This document shows positions 39,228 to 49,744 of a stretch of DNA of 64,000 nt, in pieces. Below the pieces are notes generated by a model. It searched no databases, was not told where the DNA came from, and saw nothing but the letters and a program-made list of their open reading frames with translations. The position numbers and the translations under genes are program-made. Within the stretch, counting starts at the first letter, position 1; every line of letters starts with the position of its first letter. Origin of the DNA: CAVVSQ01 sp963848825. GTDB lineage: Bacteria; Planctomycetota; Planctomycetia; Gemmatales; Gemmataceae. Where the stretch lies: positions 124,001 to 188,000 of the forward strand of contig CAWKFA010000016.1 of NCBI GenBank assembly GCA_963848825.1. The letters run 5' to 3'.

Positions 39228-42200
39228 TTACTCGTTCTCGTCAGGTCGAGCCGGCCGTAGGTCTTTGAGCCACTGAATGGCGTAGTAAAATACCGGCGTC
39301 AAAAAGATGCCAAAAAGAGTGACGCCCAACATGCCGGCAAATACGGCCGTGCCCAACGTGCGGCGCATCTCCGCGCCGGCACCCTCGGAGACCATGAGCG
39401 GCACAACGCCAAGGATGAATGCGAACGACGTCATGATGATCGGCCGCAGTCGGAGCTGGCAGGCGTCGAGCGTCGCCTCCAGGCGCGTACGTCCGCTTTC
39501 ACGCTGGGCTTTCGCGAATTCGACGATGAGGATGGCGTTCTTGCATGCCAGGCCCACCAGCACCAGGAAACCGATTTGCGTGAATATGTTGATGTCCGAG
39601 TTGGTGACGATGACTCCCAGCACCGCGCATAAAAGGCACATGGGCACCACCAAAATGACGGCCAGCGGCAACGACCAGCTTTCATACTGGGCGGCCAGCA
39701 CCAAAAACACCAGCACAACCGCCAACAGAAAAACCCACATCGCGGTGTTTCCTGTTTCTAGCTGGAGCAATGCCAGCTCCGTCCATTCCGTGCGCATCGA
39801 CAGCGGCAATTCGTCATCAGCCGCCTCTTCGAGGTGCGCGATCGCCTGACCCGAGCTGGTACCTGGTCCCGGCTCGGCATGTACCGCCGCGGAAGCGTAC
39901 ATGTTATAGCGCATGACCAGCACCGGACCGCTGGTGTAACGCACGCTCGCGAAATCCGCCAACGGCACCATGTCGCCCGTGTTGTTGCGCACCTTGAGTT
40001 GCTTGACGTCCTCGACCGATTGACGAAAAGAATCCAGAGCTTGCACGGTGACTTGCCAGGTGCGGCCGAAGCGATTGAAATCGTTGATATAGTAAGGACC
40101 AAGTGTCGATTCGAGGGTGGTGCGGACGTCATCAATCGATACGCCACGATCCTTGGCCTGGCGCGGTCGATAAGCAAGTCAAGCCAGGGCGTGTCGGCCC
40201 GGAAGCTCGTAAAGAGCCCTTGAAGACGGCTATCCGCCTCGCCGTTGGCAAGTGCCCGTTCGGCGGCTTGCTGCAGGGCGAACATGCCATTGTCCCCCGT
40301 GTCCTGAATGACGATCTTGAAGCCGCCGGCCGTACCCAGACCTTCGACGGGCGGTGCACCAAAGATATTGATGGCAGCCTTGGGAACCTTCCTTTGTAAA
40401 TCTTCCTGGAGGCTGGCGGCGATGGCTTCGCTGGACAACGAGGCCTCGCGCCGCTGCTCGAACGGCTTGAGCATCAAGTAGAGCGCACCATAATTGGAAG
40501 CATTGGCGCCCAGTAGAATTGACTGCCCGGAAATGGCCACGGTGTGCTCCACTCCTGGCGTCTGCAGGGCGATGTCCTCGATTTGACGAACGATCTCGCT
40601 GGTGCGCGTCACCGAAGCCGCGTCCGGCAACTGCACATTGACGAGCAAATAGCCTTTATCCTGCTGGGGAATGAAACCGGTTGGGGTCGTGGTGAAGCTC
40701 CAGTAGGTGACCCCCAGGAGCCCGCCATAAAGAGCGATCACCGGCACGCTCAGAAACAACAGGCCCGCGACAATCCGCGTATACGCGGCGGTTGAATAGT
40801 CGAACCCTCGATTGAAGGCGCGAAATGCCGCACCCAAAAGTGCATTGATTGGTCGGCCAAGCACCAGGGCAGCGATCAAGCCCGCGAGGGCGCCGAGCCC
40901 GATCGGGCCCCATGTTCGCAGGCTATCGTAAACTTCGGGCCGTAGATCCAGGTTCAAGGCAGCCAATGCTGGACCAGCAAGGTGAATGCCGACTTTGTGT
41001 CCCACCCAGGCCCCCATCGGCACGAAAGCAAACCAGGGCAAGGGCTCGAAGGCGCCCTGCTTGCGCCGCCGCAACAGGAGGGCGGCCAGCGCCGGGCTCA
41101 GCGTCAGCGAGTTGAAGGCCGACAGGACCGTCGAAACGGCAATCGTCAACGCGAACTGGCGGAAGAATTGCCCGATAATGCCCGTAATGAAGGCGCAGGG
41201 CACAAACACGGCGGCCAGCACAAGCCCAATGGCGATCACGGGCCCGGATACCTGCTCCATCGCTTTGAGGCTCGCCGCGCGTGGCGACAGGCCAAGCTCG
41301 ATGTGGTGCTCGACGGCCTCCACGACCACGATGGCGTCGTCGACGACAATGCCGATCGCCAATACCAGTCCGAACAACGTTAGATTATTAAGGCTAAAGC
41401 CGATCGCGGCCATGACCGCGAACGTCCCTATTACCGCCACCGGCACGGCAACCAGCGGAATCAGGGCGGAGCGCCAGTTTTGCAGAAAAACCAGCACCAC
41501 GAGGGCGACGAGAACAATCGCGTCGAAAAGTGTCTCGAACACTTCGCGAATGGATTCCTGAATGAATGGGGTCGTGTCGTAGACAATCGCATAGTCGATG
41601 CCGGGGGGAAAACGGTCCCTGAGTTGCTTCATGCGTTCACGCACACGGCCGGCGACATCCAGGGCGTTCGAGCCGGGCAGTTGATAAATCGACAAGGCGA
41701 CCGAGGGCTTCTTGTCAAGCGTGCAGGTCTGATCGTAAGATTGCGCGCCCATTTCGATGGCGGCCACGTCCTTGAGATAGACGAGCGTGTTACCCGTGTT
41801 GCGCAAGATGATGTTCGCGAATTGATCGCTGTTTTTGAGCCGTCCCAGCGTGGTGATGATATATTGCGTGACCTGCCCGCGCGGCGTCGGCGGCTGGCCG
41901 ATCTGGCCCGCGGCGACCTGGATGTTCTGAGCTTGCACGGCCGCGATCACATCCTGGGCGTTGAAGTTGTAGGCCGCCATCTTTTGCGGGTCGAGCCAGA
42001 GTCGCATGCTGTAGTTGCGCTGGCCAAGGTAGGTGATGTCGCCCACGCCGGGCAAGCGTGAAAGCTCGTCGCGAATCTGGATGGTGGCGTAGTTGCTGAG
42101 TTCGAGGCTCGTGCGACTTTCGTCCGCCGACAGCAGATTGACGATCATGAGCACATTCGGTGACTTCTTTTTCACCGAAATGCCGCGGCGCTTGACCAGG

Positions 42201-42562
42201 TCAGGCAAGATCGGCTCGGCGAGGGACTCGCGGTTTTGCACGAGCACTTGCGAGATATTCAGGTCGGAGCCCGGCTTGAAAGTGACCGTGAGCGTGTAGT
42301 TGCCGTCGTTGGTGCACTGCGACGACATATACATCATACCTTCGACGCCGTTGACCTGCTGTTCGATCGGGGCGGCTACCGTGTCGGCCACGACTTGGGC
42401 ATTGGCGCCCGGATAGGATGCCGAAACCTCAACGGTCGGCGGGGTAATTTCCGGATACTGAGCCACAGGCAAGGTAAAGAGCGCGAGACTGCCGGCCAAA
42501 ACAATGACGATGGACAAAACCGAAGCAAAGATCGGCCGCTGAATGAAAAACTTGGAGAACAT
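39228..42562 (-). CDS. Hydrophobe/amphiphile RND efflux pump (AcrB-like), distal pump; one frameshift
   Basis: The ATG at 42562 overlaps the stop of the upstream pump gene by one base (TGATG), so translation is coupled. The protein has the HAE1 RND layout: SKFFIQRPIFASVLSIVIVLAG at the start, then SASYPGANAQVVADTVAAPIEQQVNG. Helix 4 is GIVVDDAIVVVEAVEHHIELG with the proton-relay Asp pair, and helix 10 is VGLACKNAILIVEFAK with the relay Lys. The frame changes near 40160 inside the second periplasmic loop; after it the protein continues to TAA at 39230-39228, about 1110 residues in total. It would form an inner-membrane drug/solute exporter with the adaptor at 46187-47515. No outer-membrane channel gene is in this operon. 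Confidence 0.87.
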
Positions 42563-45500
42563 CAAAACCTCGGTAACTTCTCGGCTAGCGCGGACGCCAG
42601 CCACGCCGCAACAGTCTTGGTAAGCCGAGCACCAGCGTGCCCAGCCCGTTGCGCAGTGCCGCCGCTGACCCGACGGGCTCCGGCCGCCGACAACAGCGGC
42701 GTTTCGGCAAAACTGGCGATCACATAAAAGAACACGGGCGTCAAAAAGATGCCGAATAAGGTCACCCCCACCATGCCGCTGAAGACCGCTGTCCCCAGCG
42801 TGCGGCGCATTTCCGCGCCGGCGCCGGTGGTAACCAACAGCGGCAGCACGCCCAGGATAAAAGCGAATGACGTCATCAAAATGGGCCGCAAACGCAGCTT
42901 GCAAGCCGCCAGCGTCGCGTCGAAGCGCGACAGGCCGCCTTCCTCATGTTTGTGCTTGGCAAACTCGACGATCAAGATGGCATTTTTGCTGGCCAGGCCG
43001 ACCAGCACCACAAAACCGATTTGCGTGAAAATATTGATATCGCCGTGAGTGACCGCAACACCCACGAGCGAGCCGAGAATGCACATCGGCACAACCAGGA
43101 TGACCGCCAGCGGCAAGGACCAGCTCTCATATTGCGCAGCCAGCACCAAGAAAACGAACACCACCGACAGCGGAAAAATCAGGCTGTTCCAAATGTTATT
43201 GGCGGCGTCGATTTGCATGTAGTTAATCTCGGTCCATTCGAAGGACATGCCCGGAGGCAGAATCTCGGCGCACAACGCCTCCATTTCCTCGATGCCTTCG
43301 CCGGTGGAGATCCCGTCCTCCGTGGCACCGAGAATGGCGCCGGCGTGATACATGTTGTACCGGCCAATATTGATCGGCCCACCGATGGCCTTGACGTCAA
43401 GGACGGCCCCGAGCGGCACCATTTCTCCCTGGGCATTGCGCACCTTGAGAAGTTTGACCTTTTCGGGGTCGTCGCGATAATCGCCCCGCGCTTGCACGTT
43501 GACCTGCCAGGTGCGTCCGAAGCGATTGAAGTCATTGACATAAAAGGAACCGAGGTAGATCTGCAGGGTGCTGAAAACGTCGTTGGGATTGACGCCCATC
43601 GTCTGGCATTGGTCGCGGTTGAGATCGACGTAGAGCTGCGGTGTATTGGCCCGAAACACCGAAAACAGCTTGCCCACCACCTTGCGGTTTTCCGCCGCCC
43701 GGGCGACCAGACCCTGGATGCGCTCCCGTTCCCCTTTATCCTTGATGTTGCCTTGCGTGAGCAGGTCGCCGACCGCAACGAGGAACGAGTCCTTGGTGAG
43801 GTAGTCATGATCGCGCAGTTGGTCGAGTTCATCCACCAGGCCAGCCGGCAGCGATTGTTCCTGGCTCTTTAGAGTAACGAGAGATTGCGCGGTGAGCTTG
43901 AAGTGGCCTTCGTTACCGGCCGCGATCACGCGGTCAATTTGGTTTTGCAGCTCTTCAAGCCCCAAATCGCCCCGGTCTTCAATGATTATTTTGAAACCAC
44001 TACCCGTACCCAGGCCAGAGACGGGGGGCGGCGTCAACACGCCAACGCTGGCCTCGGGAATATTTTCCAGAAGCTTCGCGCGTGCCCGGTCCGCGATGGC
44101 GAAACTATGCATTCTCGGGTCGCGTCGCCTGTCAAACTCATCGACCGTTACGAAAAATTGGCCAAAATTGGAGCCATTCGCATTGAGCGTGAAGGATTGT
44201 CCGGCAATGGCCGTGGTATGGACAATGCCTTCGCCGGCGCCCTCGCCACTGGGGTCCAGCAAATCGATGATCTTGTCGACGACCTTTTGCGTGCGTTCGA
44301 GCGAGGCGCCGTCCGGCAGTTGTACCACGACATAAAAACGCCCCTGGTCCTGGTTGGGGATGTAGCCCGAGGGCAGTTTTGAGGATGTCCACCAGGTGAG
44401 TACCAGGAGGCCTCCGTAAATCAAGAGCACCACGGCGCTGGCCCGCAGGGCACGGCCAACAATACCGAGGTAAGCAGCGCGGCCGCGATGAAAGGTCCAG
44501 TTAAAGCCGCGAAAAAACCAACCCAGGAAGAAATCAAGCAAGCGGCCCGCAAGGTCCTTCTTGGCTCCGCGTGGCTGTAGCAGCAGGGCTGCCAGGGCCG
44601 GGCTGAGGGTTAAGGAATTGAACGCGGAAATTACAGTCGAAACAGCGATGGTCAACGCGAACTGCCGAAAAAACATGCCCGTTATGCCGCTGATGAACGC
44701 GCAGGGCACGAACACGGCCGACAGGACGAGCGCCACCGCGACGACCGGGCCCGACACCTCGCGCATCGCCATGTGGGCGGCCGCCCGTGGCGGCAATCCC
44801 TCCTCAATATGGTGTTCGACGGCCTCGACCACAACGATCGCATCGTCCACCACGATGCCGACGGCGAGTACCAGGCCAAACATCGTCAGGGTATTGAGGC
44901 TGAAGCCAATGATCGCCATGGCCGCGAAAGTGCCCACGATGGCCACGGGGACGGCCACCAGCGGTATCAGCGCCGACCGCCAGTTTTGCAGGAAGATCAG
45001 CACCACGATGGCCACCAGGATGATGGCTTCGATCAACGTCCGCGTTACTTCATTGATGGATTCCTGGATAAATGGCGTCATATCCAGGGAAATCAGGTAA
45101 TCGACGTCGGCTGGAAAGTTTTTGCGAAGTTCTTCGAGGCGTTCGCGGACACGCCGTGCGGTTGCCAGTGAATTGGCGTCGGGCAAGGCCCAGACCGCGA
45201 GGCTGGCGCCGGGTCGACCGTCAATCTTGTTGGTCGTATCGAGATTGCGTGCGCCGAGCTCAACTTCGGCCACGTCCTTGATGCGAATGCGCCGGCCATC
45301 GCTCTCGGTGCGGATAATAATGTTCTCGAACTCCGCGGGCTCCGTCAGCCGGCCTTGTGTGGTAATCGTGAGTTGATGGTCGGAGCCCGAGCCGCGTACG
45401 TTCGTGACGACCTCCTGGCTCGCTAGATGACTGCCGGCGACCAACGGGTGATCGCCACCGTCATGCTGCTGGCCCACCGCACCGGGCGCGCCAAAGCTTC

Positions 45501-46155
45501 CCGCGGCCACCTGGCGGTTCTGCTCGCGCAGGGCATTGGCGAGGTCCGACGCATTCATGTTGAGGGCGGCAAGTCGCTCCGGGTCTACCCAGACACGCAT
45601 GCTGTAGTCTTGCTGGCCGAATTGCTGCACGTCCCCCACACCCTCGACGCGTGCGATTTCATCCTTGACCTTGATGGTGGCGAAGCTGCTGAGATAGAGC
45701 TGGTCGTACAACTTGTTGGGTGAAAAAAGCGCGATGACCAGCAAAATATCGGGATTGCGCTTGCGCGTCGTGACACCCGCCTGTTTCACCACGTCCGGCA
45801 AGAGCGGCATGGCCAGGTTGATGCGGTTCTGCACTAGCACCTGGGCAAAGTTCAGATTGACGCCGGGCTTGAAGGTGACCGTCAAGTTGTACGAGCCGTC
45901 GTTGTTCGACTGCGACACCATGTACATCATGCCTTCGACGCCGTTGATTTGCTGCTCGATCGGCGCGGCCACCGAGTCGGCCACGTCCTGGGCAGCGGCG
46001 CCCGGATAAAGGCAGGAGACGTTGATCGTCGGCGGCGTGATGGGCGGATACTGCGCTACCGGCAAATTGAGCACGGAGACGACGCCCGCCAGAAAGATGA
46101 CAATCGACAGCACTGAGGCAAATATCGGCCGCTCGATAAAGAAATGCGAGAACAT
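42562..46155 (-). CDS. Hydrophobe/amphiphile RND efflux pump (AcrB-like), proximal pump with insertions
   Basis: The intact 1197-residue protein begins FSHFFIERPIFASVLSIVIF and has the relay residues GIVVDDAIVVVEAVEHH (helix 4) and VGLASKNAILIVEFAK (helix 10). It is about 150 residues longer than AcrB. One insertion lies at residues about 218-258 (rich in Gly, Ala and His), in the first porter-domain loop. Another lies at residues about 748-825 (rich in Leu, Glu, Asp and Lys), in the second porter domain before RANTPQLYVDLNRDQ. A further C-terminal extension rich in Ala, Arg and Gly ends LAEKLPRF. It lies 31 bases after the adaptor gene and is coupled to a second, similar pump. Together they could form a mixed trimer, as MdtB/MdtC do; that is inference. 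Confidence 0.88.
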   Translation of the reverse strand: MFSHFFIERPIFASVLSIVIFLAGVVSVLNLPVAQYPPITPPTINVSCLYPGAAAQDVADSVAAPIEQQINGVEGMMYMVSQSNNDGSYNLTVTFKPGVNLNFAQVLVQNRINLAMPLLPDVVKQAGVTTRKRNPDILLVIALFSPNKLYDQLYLSSFATIKVKDEIARVEGVGDVQQFGQQDYSMRVWVDPERLAALNMNASDLANALREQNRQVAAGSFGAPGAVGQQHDGGDHPLVAGSHLASQEVVTNVRGSGSDHQLTITTQGRLTEPAEFENIIIRTESDGRRIRIKDVAEVELGARNLDTTNKIDGRPGASLAVWALPDANSLATARRVRERLEELRKNFPADVDYLISLDMTPFIQESINEVTRTLIEAIILVAIVVLIFLQNWRSALIPLVAVPVAIVGTFAAMAIIGFSLNTLTMFGLVLAVGIVVDDAIVVVEAVEHHIEEGLPPRAAAHMAMREVSGPVVAVALVLSAVFVPCAFISGITGMFFRQFALTIAVSTVISAFNSLTLSPALAALLLQPRGAKKDLAGRLLDFFLGWFFRGFNWTFHRGRAAYLGIVGRALRASAVVLLIYGGLLVLTWWTSSKLPSGYIPNQDQGRFYVVVQLPDGASLERTQKVVDKIIDLLDPSGEGAGEGIVHTTAIAGQSFTLNANGSNFGQFFVTVDEFDRRRDPRMHSFAIADRARAKLLENIPEASVGVLTPPPVSGLGTGSGFKIIIEDRGDLGLEELQNQIDRVIAAGNEGHFKLTAQSLVTLKSQEQSLPAGLVDELDQLRDHDYLTKDSFLVAVGDLLTQGNIKDKGERERIQGLVARAAENRKVVGKLFSVFRANTPQLYVDLNRDQCQTMGVNPNDVFSTLQIYLGSFYVNDFNRFGRTWQVNVQARGDYRDDPEKVKLLKVRNAQGEMVPLGAVLDVKAIGGPINIGRYNMYHAGAILGATEDGISTGEGIEEMEALCAEILPPGMSFEWTEINYMQIDAANNIWNSLIFPLSVVFVFLVLAAQYESWSLPLAVILVVPMCILGSLVGVAVTHGDINIFTQIGFVVLVGLASKNAILIVEFAKHKHEEGGLSRFDATLAACKLRLRPILMTSFAFILGVLPLLVTTGAGAEMRRTLGTAVFSGMVGVTLFGIFLTPVFFYVIASFAETPLLSAAGARRVSGGTAQRAGHAGARLTKTVAAWLASALAEKLPRF

Positions 46156-46186
46156 GCGCCCTCTCCAGAAGTCGTTGGGCCGAAGA

Positions 46187-47515
46187 TTAGCGATGGATTA
46201 CGGGATTGGTCGTCTTCTGGTGGCCGTTGTCCGGCTTGTGATTTTTATCCTCGACATGCGGCTGTCCATTCCCCGCGAACACTTTTACCAACGGCATTTG
46301 CGGCGCGGCGGGCGGTGCTTGTTTCTCGGCGTCCACCTGGATCCCTTTGCGCAGTGCGCTGCATGCCGCTCACGATGATCTGGTCATCGAGGGTAACCCC
46401 CTCCTTGCCCTCGTGGCCTTTCTCCGGTGCCCGGATCACGCGCAACTCGCCAAGGGCCTGGCCGATCCTTACCGGCCGGTACTCCACTTCGTTTTTCGCG
46501 TTCACCACCCAGAGGTATTTTCGTTCTTGATCGCTCAAGATCGCCTCGTCCGGCACGACCTTCGCTTCGTAGGCGGTGCCAATCGGCAGACGGATGCGCA
46601 CGAACAGCCCGGCCTTCAGAATGGCCGTGGGATTGTCGAACACGCCGCGCATGCGTACCGTCCCGGTGGTGGAACTCACGCGGTTATCCACGAAATCGAC
46701 CCTGCCCACCTTGTCGAAGTCCTGGGCATTCGCCAGGCGCATCATGACGGGTAGTCGCAAACCCTCGTACCAGGACTTTTGCCCGGCGCGATGCTGGCCA
46801 ATAAATCCAGGTAAGTGCGTTCGTCCACGTCGAAGTAGGCATACATGGGATCTTCGGTGACGATGGTCGTGAGGACCGTGCTGTCGGCGTTGATGAGGTT
46901 GCCCGGGTCGACAAAGCGCCGGCTGATCCTGCCTGTTACCGACGCGGTAACCTTGGTGTAGTCCAGGTATAGCTTGGCTCGATCGCGCGCGGCCTTCATC
47001 GCCCCCACCGTGGCTTCAGCTTTTTCCTTGGCCGCCAGCACGGTTTCATAATCTTCCTTCGAGATCGCGTTGGCGGGAATCAAATTCTTGGCCCGCTCGG
47101 CATTTCTGATTTGCAAATCTCTATCGGCGGCCGCCACTTTGAGATTGGCCTCGGCTAGTTTCAAGTCCTCCTCATAAGGGCGCACATCAATCTGGAACAA
47201 AAGATCGCCCTCGTGCTGCTTGCCATCCTTGTCGACGTAAGGGCCGTGCACCAGCTCGCCCTCTTGGACGACTCCTTTTTCCTTACCGGGCGCCTTGGTC
47301 ACGTAGCCGGAGACGCGCGCACGCACCTCGACAGTCTTGACGGCATCCAGTCGGCCCGTGAAGTCCTGGTAGTCCATCACCACCGCGGTAACTGGCCGGG
47401 TGACGACAACGCGCGGATTTTTGATTTTCTTGGCTGATTGATCTTTATCGCACCCGGCCAGCGCGACAAGAGCGCTCACCAGCAATGTGCGAGAAATGGA
47501 ACGGAAAGGCATCAT
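46187..47515 (-). CDS. RND efflux periplasmic adaptor lipoprotein (AcrA/MexE-like); two frameshifts
   Basis: Two adjacent ATG codons (47515 and 47512) follow AGGA; the first is used here. The N-terminus is a lipoprotein signal with lipobox ALAGC (Cys22). Typical segments follow: VDYRDFTGRLDAVKTVEVRARVSG-like beta hammerhead residues, the hairpin KLAEANLKVAAADRDLQIRN and KLYLDYTKVTASVTGRISRR. The frame changes near 46787, after IAPG, and again near 46357, after QIIVSGMQR. Correcting both restores KSWYEGLRLPVMM and a tail ending at TAA 46189-46187. The protein would bridge the two inner-membrane pumps downstream to an outer-membrane channel encoded elsewhere. Confidence 0.8.
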
Positions 47516-47605
47516 TTTCCTCAAAGTTCACGCGTGACCTCGCACCTGGGACTGTGGGAATTCCCATGCGCGGGTAAGAATTTAGTATACCGGTTGCCCG
47601 CATCC

Positions 47606-47964
47606 GAGTTTAGAAAAAAGCGAAAACCCGTAGGGTGGCGTCGAGCGTACTCGCGCTGACCCACCGGAACCGCGCAAACCATTGTCTTAAATACGTGGAT
47701 TGGTGTGAGTTTAGAAAAAAGCGAAAACCCGTAGGGTGGCGTCGAGCGTACTCGCGCTGACCCACCGGAACCGCGCGAAACCATTGTCTTAAATACGTGG
47801 AATGGTGCGAGTTTAGAAAAAAGCGAAAACCTGTAGGGTGGCGTCGAGCGTACTCGCGCTGACCCACCGGAACCGCGCAAATCTTTGCCCTAAAAACGTG
47901 GAATGGGCGACGCGATAGTGTGTTTCGGTGGGTCAGCGCGAGTACGCTCGACGCCACCCTACAG
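47606..47964. repeat. Three tandem copies of a 101-102 base unit plus an inverted partial copy
   Basis: Units begin with GAGTTTAGAAAAAAGCGAAA at 47606, 47707 and 47809. Each contains GTAGGGTGGCGTCGAGCG, the complement-like GCGCTGACCCACC, and CATTGTCTTAAATACGTGG or a close variant. An inverted copy of the core ends at 47964. The array lies between the adaptor gene and a membrane-protein gene; both flanking genes are on the minus strand. It shares its core with the repeats at 15012-15302 and 38654. Confidence 0.85.
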
Positions 47965-47975
47965 ATGGCTTTCGA

Positions 47976-49589
47976 TCACTTCGCCGGTCTGGCGAAAATT
48001 GCGAGGCGTCCTTGACGGAAAATCGGCTCGAATGACGTACCGATTGCCGGCAAGCGATTATTGTCCCACGCCAAGATAATATCGACCTCCTTTTCGCGTC
48101 TGCCAGCCGTGGTCAGGCCCCGGCCGCGCGTGACGCCGTCGCGAAAGCGCAGCGGAAAATGGCTGGTGGCCGCCTGGTAGTTGTCCAGGTTCAGATTGCC
48201 CGTGTCGAGACAATAATATTGGGATGCATGGAGCAGGGGATTGGCAATTTGCACGTGGCCGGCGCGATTGGGCCGGCTTGTGTCCTGAAGAACATAGAGT
48301 ATTTTGCCCCGGCCCACGGCATCCACGCCCGCGGTATATTCGGCTATCTCAATATTGTCGGCCTCCACCCGATCAATTACGAAAGCAAGATTGATCGCGA
48401 GGATAAACGTAATCCCGACATTCACCGCCATCGCAAAAGCGGGCCGCGCGGGCAACGTAAACCATCCCAAAAGCAACAGCGGGGGCAGCAGGGCCAGGCG
48501 GGCCTTGAGGAAGGAGCCATGCTCGCCCAGATCGTCGATGGTCAGGACATAAAACACCAGGAAAACCAACGCCAAAACGGCCGCCGGCCAGCGTGCCGGC
48601 GAGGCGGCCACGCTGATGCTGGCGCCGCGCTCAGTCTGCCACCGGGACAGGATCGTCGCCAGCGCCAGGGCAACGTAAAGCAAGCCCACAAGAAGACCTA
48701 GCGGCACTTCCCCTTGAATATGATGGGTGAAATAGTCCTTCGGCAGTTGGGCAAACTCTTGCCCAAGGCGAGCCCACGCATTCGGACTTGTGAACCACTG
48801 TTTGGCCTGAAACCAAAGCCGGCCGGGCGCACCGGACCGTAAAAAACCCGTGCGTTCGAGGTAATCCAGCGTCAATAAGCTCGCCGGCACCAGCGCGAAA
48901 GCCACCCAGCCGATATTGCGCCAGCGGTTTCGGGGTGAAGTCAGCGCGAACCACAAAAGGCCAATGGCCACGATGAGGAAGCCGACCAGGTGCGTGAGAA
49001 AGAGGATTACCGTGAGCAACGACAGCGCCGCGGCCGTAAAAAGATCGGCGCGGTCGCGCCGCCTCAGCCAGAAGGCCAGCACAAATAGACAAAGCGCCAG
49101 GCTAAGGTTCCAGTTATAAAAACCCAGCCACAGGCAGCGGTTGTAAAGAAACAGCAAGCCCACCAAGGCGCACGAACGGCTGCCGGGCACGAAATAGCCG
49201 CAGAATAAACGCAGCGCGTAGGCGAAACCGAGCACATAAATCGACAACAGCAGCTTTTCGGCAATAAGGGCCGGAAAGATGAACATCAAGCCCGCAAGGA
49301 GCAGATGAGCCGTCCAGTTCGGCAGCGGTTCCTCGCGAACTTCGAAGAATTCATGATAACGCGTGCCGGGTGAACCGATATCTTTCAGGATAATCGAACT
49401 GCTCAGATGTGCCGGGCCGTCTTGCGTCGGGAAATACCGGAAAGCCCAGATCGGTAACAGGTGAGCGAGGACCACGACCCAAAAAAGAACAGTTTCGGGC
49501 TGTAAAGCTGGTCGCTTCCGGGGCGGCACCGGTGCTTCCGCCAGCGCCAGTCTTGAATTGTCCCCGGAAACAGCCTCATTATTTGCCAT
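47976..49589 (-). CDS. Polytopic membrane protein, GT-C glycosyltransferase-like
   Basis: The intact 537-residue protein has about ten to twelve membrane helices, starting with TVLFWVVVLAHLLPIWAF. A first extracytoplasmic loop contains FPTQDGPAHLSSSI, where the Asp recalls the acidic first-loop residue of GT-C lipid-sugar-dependent glycosyltransferases. A soluble C-terminal domain follows the last helix (IEIAEYTAGVDAVGRGKILYVL to the end). I do not recognise a specific family, and the assignment is by layout. It is transcribed away from the TPR glycosyltransferase array across a 155-base gap, so a shared role in surface glycosylation is plausible but not shown. Confidence 0.55.
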   Translation of the reverse strand: MANNEAVSGDNSRLALAEAPVPPRKRPALQPETVLFWVVVLAHLLPIWAFRYFPTQDGPAHLSSSIILKDIGSPGTRYHEFFEVREEPLPNWTAHLLLAGLMFIFPALIAEKLLLSIYVLGFAYALRLFCGYFVPGSRSCALVGLLFLYNRCLWLGFYNWNLSLALCLFVLAFWLRRRDRADLFTAAALSLLTVILFLTHLVGFLIVAIGLLWFALTSPRNRWRNIGWVAFALVPASLLTLDYLERTGFLRSGAPGRLWFQAKQWFTSPNAWARLGQEFAQLPKDYFTHHIQGEVPLGLLVGLLYVALALATILSRWQTERGASISVAASPARWPAAVLALVFLVFYVLTIDDLGEHGSFLKARLALLPPLLLLGWFTLPARPAFAMAVNVGITFILAINLAFVIDRVEADNIEIAEYTAGVDAVGRGKILYVLQDTSRPNRAGHVQIANPLLHASQYYCLDTGNLNLDNYQAATSHFPLRFRDGVTRGRGLTTAGRREKEVDIILAWDNNRLPAIGTSFEPIFRQGRLAIFARPAK

Positions 49590-49744
49590 GTTGGCCGAAC
49601 AGTTCTTTTTTGAATTTTGGTCGCTCCAGCCGGTGCTTCGCGATCAAATACATTGTAGCGAAGCAGAAAGGGCGGATCGCCGCCGCGGCGGTCTCGTCAG
49701 AGTGTGCTTGACGGGCGTGCGGGGTTCAGAAAAGATTGACTGCT

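Noticed and set aside
42946..43872. Plus-strand frame of 308 codons opposite the RND pump
   Set aside because: It is rich in His, Asp and Arg with no motif, and mirrors the third codon positions of an intact RND gene.
47606..47964. CRISPR array
   Set aside because: Only three units of about 101 bases, nearly identical throughout, with no distinct spacers and no cas genes nearby.
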